Shown here: one piece after another, positions 10,301-18,608 of the stretch
Layout of the letters: each line of letters starts with the position of its first letter
Position numbering within the stretch: the first letter of the stretch is position 1
From: Bacteroidia bacterium
GTDB taxonomy: Bacteria > Bacteroidota > Bacteroidia > AKYH767-A > OLB10
Direction: 5' to 3'
Assembly: GCA_037045145.1 (NCBI GenBank)
Contig: JBAOIA010000011.1
Location: forward strand, 1,178,001 to 1,242,000
DNA: 64,000 nucleotides
Notes under the pieces: model-generated
Database searches by the model: none
The model's input: the letters and a program-made list of their open reading frames with translations, nothing else
What the model was told of the DNA's origin: nothing
Program-made: the position numbers and the translations under genes

Positions 10301-12781
10301 ACCGGGCAACAGTATTGCGACTATTATTGTGCACCAATACCTTTAGCCCTTATTCCTGATTTTATAACCTCGCTGCATTGCAGCAGCACACCGGGAAGCT
10401 ATGATGTGGAGTTTATTGACCTATCAGCTTTTATCACTCCAATAACCACTTGGGAGTGGTATTCAGGCACCACACTGCTAAGCACAAGCAACCACCCAAC
10501 CATTACTTTGGCAGCAGGCACCTATAACATTAAACTAAAAATAGGAAACGGCACCAAATATTGCGAACGCACACTAACAATAAATATACCTGCACCACCC
10601 GTAGCATCATTTACCGTTGCAGGAGGACCCTTTTGCGAGGCGCAAACGGTAGTGCAGCTAACGGCAAGCAACACCAACGTGCATCATGCCCTTTGGGATT
10701 TTGGCGATGCTTCCACTTTTATTCCGCAAAACCCGGCTTCCTCTATTAATGCGCTGAAAGTGTTTAAATTTCAAGGAACTAAAACCATAACTTTAGTAGT
10801 TACCGACAAATACGGCTGCACCTATACAAGCATACAGCAGGTAACGGTTAATGACTATAATTTGGGTGGATATATTTCTATTATTCCTAATACATTTTGT
10901 CCCGGAGCAAATGCCCTTTGTTCTTTTACAGCACAATCCGGTAGCCCCACCTCATGGTTATGGACAGGAGGTTTCACAACACCTACATTAACGGTAATTC
11001 AAACCGGTCAGTATTTTGTTACGGTTAGCGATAATAACGGCTGCAGCTATAGTCCTGCATTGCCGGGTCAGGCAGCAGTGGTTAATGTTCCAAAGCCTGC
11101 TATTTGGGGTGATTTGACACTGTGCGAAGGCGATGCCATAAATTTAGATGGTAATCAAGGTAGTGCCGTACAATATAACTGGACAGTGGTTGACCCCAAT
11201 AATGTTACTACAACCTATAGTCAATCGTCCATTCATATTGCAGGTGCCGTTGCCGGAACCTATCATGTAACACTTGACATTACAGCAAACGGCTGCAGCC
11301 GCAGCACCTCTGTGGATGTAGATGTAAATCCGTTGCCCCCATTGCCCGATATTCAAAGCAGTGTAGCACAAGCCTGCGAAGGACATCCCATAGACCTGAC
11401 AGTTATGAATGCCGGTACCTACTGGGTAAACTGGAGCAATGGCGCAAGCGGACCTGTTGTTACGGTTTACAATGCCGGTGGCTATCAGGCAACACTCACT
11501 GATGCCAATGGCTGTACTAATCATGCAACCTTTGAAGTGCATGAAAACCCCTATTCAGGATTTATGATGACAGGCTGTGTACAATATTGCGACACGTTGC
11601 CTGTAACCGTATTCGGTAGTGGAAATTTGTCATTTGAAAAATGGATATGGTATGTTGATGGTGTTGCTCAAACTTCGGGACAGCAAAGCCCGGTCCAAAA
11701 TCTTAATATGGGATTGCTCAGCCCGGGTGTGTATGTAGTAAGACTACAGTTGGTAGTTGCATATCCTGATGGGACAAATTGCGAAATGATGTCTGATGCT
11801 CTTGAAATTACCATTATACCATGCCCTTGCAGGCTTTATCCCGAAGGTAAAATTTACTGCATGAACGAAGTAAATGGTGATGTACAATCATTGAATAATT
11901 ATCACTTCGAGATAGTAACCAACTACAGTTGTTCTGCTAATCCCAATGTCATGGTGACTTCGCCAGATGGCGGAGTGTCAATGCTGCCGAATTCAAATCC
12001 ACCGCAACTGCTCACCGGCATATTATCAACCTACAGTGCTTACCCGAACAATGTTTGTTTTGACATTAACATAACCGATCCTAACAAGCCGGAGTGCAGC
12101 TGCAACTACCTCTATTGTATGAAATTGCCCAAATGCGGAGTTCCTGTAGGCTGTGGCACAGAAGCTAAAATAGACAATGTTCAATGTATTGGTCATGATG
12201 CCAATGGCAACAGAATCTATAGTTTTACACTTACGCTGCTAAATTCGCCACAGCTATTCTCTATGTTCACGGCTCAGGGTGGTGTTTTAGGCACCATGCC
12301 GGCCACGGTTGGTCCCGGCACGACTATTATCAACAGCACAATAACCGTCAACAGTAATGCAAGTTTCTTTTGCATCACCTTGCATGGCTATAATTTTACT
12401 ACCTACACAGCTTGTAAAACATCTGGTTGCTCTGGTAATTTGCCTCCTTGTGGTATTATCTCAAGAAACGGAGAGAAAAACACTACCGCACCACTGCTTC
12501 GGGTAAGCTATCAAAATGATGGTAACGATGCTGTTCAGATTTCGACACTAAGTCTGATGCCTAACCCCGCTAAAAACAGCGTTACCCTACGTTACAGTGC
12601 CCGTACAGGTGGTATTATTACCATCACTTCTGCTGTTGGACAAAAAATGTATAACGAAAAAGTGACAACAGAAGGTCTGTCCGAACTCTCTACACAGCAA
12701 TGGCTGCCGGGAATTTATTTTGTTACCCTGCAAAGCAATGCAGGAGATTGTTTGGTTCAAAAATTAATCATCATCAAATAA
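7328..12781 (+). CDS. very large PKD-repeat protein exported by T9SS
   Basis: An exported or cell-surface protein of about 1,817 residues. The frame can begin at TTG 7328, which gives a clean signal peptide (MKTRIIALLLVLLPCFLKAQ). No in-frame ATG exists upstream unless the C(11) tract changes length, in which case ATG 7251 would add about 27 residues. Four PKD-like cores with WDFGDG-type motifs are seen near residues 255, 786, 960 and 1122, separated by many Ig-like, Cys-containing beta repeats rich in Gly, Thr and Asn. The last 80 residues form a T9SS type A sorting domain (LMPNPAKNSVTLRY, then GIYFVTLQSNAG and KLIIIK). It probably acts in adhesion or as a surface scaffold; the ligand is unknown. 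The next exported protein starts 8 bases later, so the two form an operon. Confidence 0.88.
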   Translation: MKTRIIALLLVLLPCFLKAQYAVVGNTEDCMNNISVYSVSGTPLPATYTWNVSGGYIVSTGTGTVSIGWSAVGSGSVGVTLYDVSGTVIGTPSLAVTVNPLPQPVLTTDFTNNCVIYKEHEGQVIPTVVNDTCWHVCENGTVHYFANPVNVGSVLNWSVTGAQSFTVISNNEIGVLWGSAGNGMVSVTETDGNGCVNTTEKCIEIIESPLAIITAYPGDVDCRLGGSIAVCLEQNALFFGNADLGNSGSPIVSWLWDFGDGTFSTHRDEVHSWLTPGTYHVTLTVTNACGCTGICYVTVEVDPVNGVNIECPTPICQGDTGKYYTDAVNCSSYNWVVTGGNILSPTPYGSSIQVEWTGGSGNGILCLDNTNGGCGNYCPSETCVEIPIISTTSSIDGPTLVCKGSQTKYSVPAMTGCVYNWQITGSNGTIISGQGTNEILVDWASAGTSTLSVNYNNALLDCGGTANITVETKQPFSISGPTKSCPGADVVLTAVNPDNVLLDWTLTDASQNTIYLGSGTGIPDFTITGWTYPSGTYIITALDNTNSYCNYIASITIEITDAPPAPALPVGDNPICPGTVHLYSGTTLNAGYYLEWSTTQGLPATGTGNELSIGWINTAPPHNYSISLVQVESSTGCKSMPTVLPIQERLYINPVITGNFTPCINKQVTYQISNAAPQGNYIFDQLEWVIIPATAGSIISGQGTTSVTVQWNNQPSPSGVYDTYLQVKTSLCGSPPISYPNTVFDPPNISLGGAPSLAITASPNPACENTPITFTAVPALPGNYTWSFGDGNSGNSPLTASHSYVLTQGANLTTFDVTLTVDDGGCQSYASTKVDVNPAPLLSLTLSPLYFCPPTTTNITATLVQQSGSFNYSWSNNASNNTNINTLNYLDTQPFGITITNTVTGCASSQTISISNCSPNPIPCNPDPINISFTATPASDCQTIDFTESFNPTPVSFLLDFGDGVTSSQPNPTHTYSTAGQYSACLYAYDNTGQQYCDYYCAPIPLALIPDFITSLHCSSTPGSYDVEFIDLSAFITPITTWEWYSGTTLLSTSNHPTITLAAGTYNIKLKIGNGTKYCERTLTINIPAPPVASFTVAGGPFCEAQTVVQLTASNTNVHHALWDFGDASTFIPQNPASSINALKVFKFQGTKTITLVVTDKYGCTYTSIQQVTVNDYNLGGYISIIPNTFCPGANALCSFTAQSGSPTSWLWTGGFTTPTLTVIQTGQYFVTVSDNNGCSYSPALPGQAAVVNVPKPAIWGDLTLCEGDAINLDGNQGSAVQYNWTVVDPNNVTTTYSQSSIHIAGAVAGTYHVTLDITANGCSRSTSVDVDVNPLPPLPDIQSSVAQACEGHPIDLTVMNAGTYWVNWSNGASGPVVTVYNAGGYQATLTDANGCTNHATFEVHENPYSGFMMTGCVQYCDTLPVTVFGSGNLSFEKWIWYVDGVAQTSGQQSPVQNLNMGLLSPGVYVVRLQLVVAYPDGTNCEMMSDALEITIIPCPCRLYPEGKIYCMNEVNGDVQSLNNYHFEIVTNYSCSANPNVMVTSPDGGVSMLPNSNPPQLLTGILSTYSAYPNNVCFDINITDPNKPECSCNYLYCMKLPKCGVPVGCGTEAKIDNVQCIGHDANGNRIYSFTLTLLNSPQLFSMFTAQGGVLGTMPATVGPGTTIINSTITVNSNASFFCITLHGYNFTTYTACKTSGCSGNLPPCGIISRNGEKNTTAPLLRVSYQNDGNDAVQISTLSLMPNPAKNSVTLRYSARTGGIITITSAVGQKMYNEKVTTEGLSELSTQQWLPGIYFVTLQSNAGDCLVQKLIIIK

Positions 12782-12789
12782 CACACACA

Positions 12790-14508
12790 ATGAAAACAGG
12801 TGTAAAATTATTTCTCTTATTCATGATGCTGTTTGCAAATGCAACAGCACAAACACCGGGTTGGCAATGGCTGTCGCGTGTTGGCGGTTACAGCGGCAAT
12901 GGCAATGGTGCCGGTGGGCCTGACGAATGGGTAAAAGATGTAAAGACCGATGCACAGGGTAATGTATATGTATGTGGCAGGGTATGTTATGGAGCTAACT
13001 TTAATGGCGACACCATGACTACCTATCAGGGCTATTTTACCTTGTTTCTGGCTAAGCTAAACTGCCAAGGAAACTTAGTGTGGGTAAGAACGGCTGGTAC
13101 TGCTGCTTTTAATAGTATCGAGGCTTATGGTCTTGCATTGGATGATTATGGCAATATCTATCTTACGGGATACTTGGTTGCCTATCCATTTAACCCCACC
13201 CAGTTTTTTGACACGCTGATAACTGAAGACACAAATGATTTTTTCTTAGCCAAGTTTGATACGTCAGGCAATTATAAATGGGCAAAAATTGCAGGACCGG
13301 GATCTGGAATTTTAGGAACTAGAGGATTCAAAATTCAAATTACAGATGACGATATGATTAATGTTTCCGGTGTTGGAGGTTCTTCTGGAATTTTTTTCCC
13401 CGGCTATAATTTTAGTTCAAGTTGGTGCTTTGCAGCACGTTTTGATACTTCCGGAAATATTAACAGGCTTCAGAACTTGGGCAGTGTATATGGCCCAATT
13501 ATGAATGATTACAAAATAAGCCCAACAGGCGATCAGTACATTACAGGATTTTTTTATTTAGACTCTATGGTAATTGGTGATACAGTACTTTACAAACCCT
13601 ATAATGCAGCCTGCCCCACATGTTGTAATATATTCTTAGTTAAATTTGATTCGACAGGGCAGTTTCAGTGGGCTCGTAATTTTGGTGATACAGTTTATAG
13701 CTTTAACAAAGGCTATGGGTTATCTATGTTTGGGCCAGATATATTATTAACAGGAGGGCTTAATACTGCTGCAAATATTGATGGTTTCTCACCAATAAAC
13801 AGTTTAAGTACTAATATTCATATGGATTTACCTTTTGTTGCAAAGTTTAACTCAAATGGTGTTTGTACGTGGTTTACAAACTCCCAACATAAATATGGTA
13901 GTTGGGCAACAGGAGGTATAACAACTTTGAGCAATGGAGTATCATACTACAGCGGTTTTTTTGGCGGACCGGCTAAGTTTGGTACTGATTCTTTTGCAAG
14001 CACAGGATTAACGGATATTTTTTTAGCAGAGGTATCACCATCAGGAGTCATTACATCCGGGACAAAAATCACAAGCATGGGTGATGGTGATGAGCCACAA
14101 TGTATAACACACGATAGCAGCGGCAACGTATATGTTGGCGGTAGCAACAGAAGCAGTTTAACCCTAAATGGTGTAACCTACCCTTTTCAGGGAGGTGAAT
14201 CCGATGGTTTTATAGCCAAGTGGGGCACTAACTGTACGGTGGGTATAGCAGAACAGGAGTCTCTGCCGGCAGAAGATTTGTTTTTATATCCTAACCCGGC
14301 AACAACAGAAATAAATATTCAGAATAAAGTGCAAGGTATTACCAACATAACAGTTTATGATGTTGTAGGCAAAAAAATATTGAGCAAAAAAATACTGAGT
14401 AAAGAACTGTTAGTTAAGATAGATGTATCGTCATTCTCACCGGGCATTTACATTGTAAAAGCCAATGGTAAAACAAATATGCTAACAGCAAAGTTTGTTA
14501 AGGAGTAG
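12790..14508 (+). CDS. SBBP-type beta-propeller protein with T9SS sorting domain
   Basis: A 572-residue exported protein. The ATG at 12790 is chosen because it opens a signal peptide (MKTGVKLFLLFMMLFANATAQ); the frame runs further upstream but only within the previous gene. Repeated units of the type D..GN.Y..G (DAQGNVYVCGRV, DDYGNIYLTGYL, DSSGNVYVGGSN) and A.F...G...W mark it as an SBBP-like beta-propeller. The C-terminus is a T9SS type A sorting domain (LYPNPATTEINIQN, then FSPGIYIVKANGK). It follows the giant PKD protein by 8 bases and is followed by a strong terminator, so these two cargo proteins are cotranscribed. The function beyond surface display is unknown. Confidence 0.88.
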   Translation: MKTGVKLFLLFMMLFANATAQTPGWQWLSRVGGYSGNGNGAGGPDEWVKDVKTDAQGNVYVCGRVCYGANFNGDTMTTYQGYFTLFLAKLNCQGNLVWVRTAGTAAFNSIEAYGLALDDYGNIYLTGYLVAYPFNPTQFFDTLITEDTNDFFLAKFDTSGNYKWAKIAGPGSGILGTRGFKIQITDDDMINVSGVGGSSGIFFPGYNFSSSWCFAARFDTSGNINRLQNLGSVYGPIMNDYKISPTGDQYITGFFYLDSMVIGDTVLYKPYNAACPTCCNIFLVKFDSTGQFQWARNFGDTVYSFNKGYGLSMFGPDILLTGGLNTAANIDGFSPINSLSTNIHMDLPFVAKFNSNGVCTWFTNSQHKYGSWATGGITTLSNGVSYYSGFFGGPAKFGTDSFASTGLTDIFLAEVSPSGVITSGTKITSMGDGDEPQCITHDSSGNVYVGGSNRSSLTLNGVTYPFQGGESDGFIAKWGTNCTVGIAEQESLPAEDLFLYPNPATTEINIQNKVQGITNITVYDVVGKKILSKKILSKELLVKIDVSSFSPGIYIVKANGKTNMLTAKFVKE

Positions 14509-14552
14509 AAAAAGCATTGGTGAAATTGTGTTTTAACACCGCATTACAAAAT

Positions 14553-14580
14553 AAAAAACCCCGCATTGCGGGGCTTTTTA
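14553..14580. terminator. bidirectional rho-independent terminator
   Basis: CCCCGC and GCGGGG form a GC-rich stem around a tiny ATT loop, flanked by A-run and T-run. It separates two convergent genes (ends at 14508 and 14597) and can serve both. Confidence 0.9.
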
Positions 14581-14596
14581 TTTTGTTTTGAAAATT

Positions 14597-15721
14597 TTAT
14601 TTTGTTTCAGCGTCCAATGCAGCTTTAACCTTTGCATAGTTTACGGTATCATTAAGGGTGGCATAAAGTTGTTTCAATGAAACCATTGTGCTTTGATCTT
14701 TTGGATTCAACTCCCAGGCTTTTTCAAGATAAGGTTTTGCTTCTTTAAACTTTGCTTCAAATACTGTTTTTGCTTTTGCATATTGATTGTTGTCTTTGAT
14801 GTTATTTGCTTCATTGGCTAAATGTGCACCTTCGTTAAAAAATAATGCACCTAAATTATAGTAGGCATCAAAATAATCCGCTTTAAGTTCAATAGCTTTT
14901 TTGTATGCAGTAATGGCAGCATCTTTATTTTTATCAGTCTTTTCTACTAATGTGCCTTTGGCAAAATAAAGGTTGGCATTGGTGGGGTCTTTTTCTATAG
15001 CTTTATTTATTGCGCCAAGTGCCTCCGCTGTTTTTCCTGAGCTGATATAGATGTTTGTTTGTGTAATAAGTATTGATTTTTCTTCTGGGAAGCGTGATAA
15101 ACCACGTGATAATATTTCAATTGCTTTTGTTGTGTCTCCTTCGGTAAGATAAAGTTGCGCATAGCTATGATACATTTTTGCATCTTTATATTGCATCTCA
15201 TCTAATTTGTTGTAGTATTGTTTTGCTTTAGCTGTATTCCCTGCGCGCTCTGCACACAAAGCTGCATTGAAATATGATGATGTATCATTGGGCATGATGG
15301 AAACTACACCTTCATAAGCTGTAAGTGCACTTGCAAAGTTTTTAAGATTATAATTTACATATCCCATATCGGCAAATTGCTGTGCCAATATTTTTTTCTT
15401 CTCTGCAATATCATCAGCGTATTCAAATTTCGGATTCAATTCCAAAGCTTTATTGTATGATTTCAAAGCCTCATTCAATGGATCGTTTGAAAGGTTGGCA
15501 AATTTTTCATTTTTATACAATGCCTGATAAATCAATCCGCGATAATACCATGCTTTATCATAATTCATGGTGTTTTCGTTGTTTACTGCAATGTCAATGC
15601 TTTCTTTTGCTTTGTCTAACTGTTCGTACTTAAGGTAACTGTAAGCAGATTGTACCTGCGCACGCTGTGCATAACTGCCAAGGGCTAAACTGATAAACAC
15701 AACTGTAAGTATTCTTTTCAT
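14597..15721 (-). CDS. periplasmic/exported TPR protein
   Basis: A 374-residue protein with a signal peptide (MKRILTVVFISLALGSYAQ) followed by tetratricopeptide repeats throughout. Repeats can be followed at, for example, AWYYRGLIYQALYKNEKF, SYFNAALCAERAGNTAKAKQ, MYHSYAQLYLTEGDTTKAIE, NLYFAKGTLVEKTDKNKDAA and AYYNLGALFFNEGAHLAN. TPR arrays serve as protein-protein interaction scaffolds, here outside the cytoplasmic membrane. It starts 24 bases after the gyrA stop on the same strand, so it may be read through from gyrA. The specific partner is not evident. Confidence 0.85.
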   Translation of the reverse strand: MKRILTVVFISLALGSYAQRAQVQSAYSYLKYEQLDKAKESIDIAVNNENTMNYDKAWYYRGLIYQALYKNEKFANLSNDPLNEALKSYNKALELNPKFEYADDIAEKKKILAQQFADMGYVNYNLKNFASALTAYEGVVSIMPNDTSSYFNAALCAERAGNTAKAKQYYNKLDEMQYKDAKMYHSYAQLYLTEGDTTKAIEILSRGLSRFPEEKSILITQTNIYISSGKTAEALGAINKAIEKDPTNANLYFAKGTLVEKTDKNKDAAITAYKKAIELKADYFDAYYNLGALFFNEGAHLANEANNIKDNNQYAKAKTVFEAKFKEAKPYLEKAWELNPKDQSTMVSLKQLYATLNDTVNYAKVKAALDAETK

Positions 15722-15745
15722 TTTATCTTGTTGTTTAAATGTTAA

Positions 15746-18304
15746 TTATTCCGGTTGATTGTTGTTTTCTTCTGTTTGGTTGTTGTTTGGTTCATCCTTC
15801 TCAGTAGTGGAATTTTCTTCGTTATCAGTGCCATTCTCCTTATGATTGCCGTTGCCTGTAATTTCCATATCAATCTTTGCTACAGACGCAATTGAGTCAT
15901 CATCATCTAAACGAATAAGTTTTACACCCTGTGTGTTTCGTCCCATAACGCGCAAATCTTTCACTTCCATACGAATGGTGATGCCGGATTTATTGATAAT
16001 CATCAGATCGTCATCTTCCTTTACACTCTTTATAGCAATCAGATCTCCTGTTTTGTCGGTAATGTTCATTGTCTTAACACCTTTGCCGCCACGGTTTGTT
16101 ACACGATAATCTTCCAGATCGCTGCGCTTGCCATAGCCTTTTTCACTCACTACCAATATGTTTTCTTCACTTGCATTTTTCACGCAAACCATGCCTATCA
16201 CTTCATCGTTAGTTTGATCAAGTGTTATACCTCTCACGCCAATGGAATTTCTGCCAACTGTACGGACAGTATTCTCATTAAATCGAATAGCACGGCCAGA
16301 CTTAACTGCAAGTAAAATTTCGTTATTGCCATTGGTCAGCTTGGCTTCAATTAATTCATCACCATCATTAATAACAATGGCATTGATACCATTCTGACGT
16401 ACGCGTGAATAGGCTTCAAGAGGAGTTTTTTTAATCACTCCCTGCCGTGTACACATCACAATATAATTGTTGTTGATGTATTCTTCGTCTTCCAATGTCT
16501 TAACATTAATGAAAGCAAAGACTTTATCATCGGGTTCAATGCTGATTAAGTTTTGGATGGCACGTCCTTTAAATTGTTTGTTGCCTTCCGGAATTTCGTA
16601 AGTCTTCAACCAGAAACAACGTCCTTTCTGTGTAAACAGCAGTATGTAATTGTGATTGGTTGCCACAAATAAATGTTCAACAAAATCTTCATCGCGTGTG
16701 CTGCTGCCTATGGAGCCTCTTCCGCCACGGTTTTGAGTGCGATACTCTGTTAGTGGTGTGCGTTTAATATAGCCCATGTGTGAGATGGTTACTACAACAG
16801 CCTCATCTTCTATCATATCTTCCATGCTGATGTCGTCTGCTGCATACACAATCTCTGTCCTTCGTTCATCACCATATTTTTCTAAAACCTCTGCTACTTC
16901 CTTCTTCAATAAAAGCATACGCAGTTCTTCGCTGCCCAATACTTTTTGCAGGTAGTCAATAAGTTTCATCAACTCTGCATACTCTTCCTTAATCTTATCA
17001 CGTTCAAGACCCGTCAAGCGTTGCAGACGCATATCCAGAATTGCTTTTGCCTGAATTTCTGATAAGGCAAATTTCTCAATCAGTCCATTGCGGGCTTCAT
17101 CGGGTGTTTGTGAAGCACGTATCAGTGCAATAACTTCGTCCAGATGATCGAGTGCAATGAGTAAGCCTTCTAAAATGTGCGCACGTTTTTCGGCTTCGGC
17201 TAATTCGAATTTTGTTTTGCGCACCAATACATCATGACGGTGTTCAACAAAGTAGTGAATCAGGTCTTTTAAGTTCAACAACAAAGGTCGTCCGTTAACC
17301 AAGGCAATATTGTTAACACCAAATGATGTTTGCAGTGACGTATGCTTGTAGAGGTTGTTAAGCACCACACTTGCCATGGCATCTCTTTTTATTTCATAGA
17401 CAATGCGCATGCCATCACGACCACTTTCATCTCTGATGTCGGTTATACCTTCAATTTTTTTGTCATTTACTAAGTCGGCTGTTTTCTTAATCATTTCAGC
17501 CTTGTTAATCATGTAGGGTATCTCGTTTACGATTATACGTTCGCGGCCATTCTCTAATGTTTCGATAATGGCTTTGGCACGCATCACTACACGACCTCTT
17601 CCTGTGAGTAAAGCTTCTTTTACACCGGAATAACCATAAATTATTCCTCCCGTAGGAAAATCGGGTGCTTTAACATATTGAAGCATTTCTTCAACAGTAA
17701 TATCTCTGTTATCAATATAGGCAATAACTGCATTGCACACTTCTGTTAAATTGTGTGGGGGCATATTGGTGGCCATTCCTACGGCAATACCCGCAGCACC
17801 ATTAACTAAAAGATTTGGAATTTTTGCCGGTAAAACGGTTGGCTCCTGTAAAGTATCATCAAAGTTGAGCTTAAAATCAACTGTGTCTTTGTCAATGTCA
17901 GCCAACATTTCTTCTGCAATTTTTTTCAGACGTGCTTCTGTGTAACGCATTGCTGCAGGGCTGTCGCCATCAATACTGCCGAAGTTACCTTGTCCGTCAA
18001 CCAATGGGTAGCGTAAACTCCATTCCTGGGCCATACGTACCATAGTGTCATAAACAGATGCATCGCCATGAGGGTGGTATTTACCTAAAACCTCACCGAC
18101 AATTCTGGCTGATTTTTTATATGGACGATTGGATAATACTCCTAAATCGAGCATGCCGTAAAGTACTCTGCGGTGAACAGGTTTAAAACCATCGCGCACA
18201 TCGGGTAATGCACGTGACACAATTACCGACATTGAATAATCAATGTAGGCTGTTTTCATTTCTTCTTCAATGTTTATACGAACTATTTTTTCTCCTTCTG
18301 ACAT
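15746..18304 (-). CDS. gyrA: DNA gyrase subunit A
   Basis: Subunit A of gyrase, which cuts and rejoins DNA and wraps it for ATP-driven negative supercoiling with GyrB. At 852 residues it has the usual length. The catalytic Tyr121 is in AAMRYTEARL. The quinolone-resistance region reads HPHGDASVYDTMVRMAQ, with Ala82 at the place of E. coli Ser83, while Asp86 (E. coli Asp87) is kept. The C-terminal beta-pinwheel contains the GyrA box as RGGKGVK near residue 738, which distinguishes it from ParC. The final 35 residues are a Glu/Asn-rich acidic tail. It is divergent from clpC across a 304-base gap and is followed by the TPR protein gene. Confidence 0.97.
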   Translation of the reverse strand: MSEGEKIVRINIEEEMKTAYIDYSMSVIVSRALPDVRDGFKPVHRRVLYGMLDLGVLSNRPYKKSARIVGEVLGKYHPHGDASVYDTMVRMAQEWSLRYPLVDGQGNFGSIDGDSPAAMRYTEARLKKIAEEMLADIDKDTVDFKLNFDDTLQEPTVLPAKIPNLLVNGAAGIAVGMATNMPPHNLTEVCNAVIAYIDNRDITVEEMLQYVKAPDFPTGGIIYGYSGVKEALLTGRGRVVMRAKAIIETLENGRERIIVNEIPYMINKAEMIKKTADLVNDKKIEGITDIRDESGRDGMRIVYEIKRDAMASVVLNNLYKHTSLQTSFGVNNIALVNGRPLLLNLKDLIHYFVEHRHDVLVRKTKFELAEAEKRAHILEGLLIALDHLDEVIALIRASQTPDEARNGLIEKFALSEIQAKAILDMRLQRLTGLERDKIKEEYAELMKLIDYLQKVLGSEELRMLLLKKEVAEVLEKYGDERRTEIVYAADDISMEDMIEDEAVVVTISHMGYIKRTPLTEYRTQNRGGRGSIGSSTRDEDFVEHLFVATNHNYILLFTQKGRCFWLKTYEIPEGNKQFKGRAIQNLISIEPDDKVFAFINVKTLEDEEYINNNYIVMCTRQGVIKKTPLEAYSRVRQNGINAIVINDGDELIEAKLTNGNNEILLAVKSGRAIRFNENTVRTVGRNSIGVRGITLDQTNDEVIGMVCVKNASEENILVVSEKGYGKRSDLEDYRVTNRGGKGVKTMNITDKTGDLIAIKSVKEDDDLMIINKSGITIRMEVKDLRVMGRNTQGVKLIRLDDDDSIASVAKIDMEITGNGNHKENGTDNEENSTTEKDEPNNNQTEENNNQPE

Positions 18305-18608
18305 AGTGTGTTAATACAATATTTGTTTTGAAATTTATTTGAAATTATATGTGAAAAAGCTTAAATCGGCAATGGTAAACTTGTCATCTTAAAATGCCCC
18401 TTTTTGCTTGTTTTGTCATGTCTGCGAAGGTAGTGTTTTATTGGCATATTTTATGATAAAAACCGGGTAAAATGTTATGAAGATTTACTAACAATGCAAA
18501 AACGAAAATTATTGTTAAGTTTGTTGTTCACAATTAATAAAATTGCATCTGAAGTAAAAGAAAACTATTTCGGATTTTTACCGTTAAAATTGAATAAATA
18601 CACAGAAT
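18305..18608. other. divergent promoter region gyrA / clpC
   Basis: About 300 AT-rich bases without a plausible gene. It must hold promoters for both flanking genes. I see no exact TAnnTTTG element with a good upstream TTG and no convincing CIRCE-type inverted repeat, so no boxes are assigned. Confidence 0.4.
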
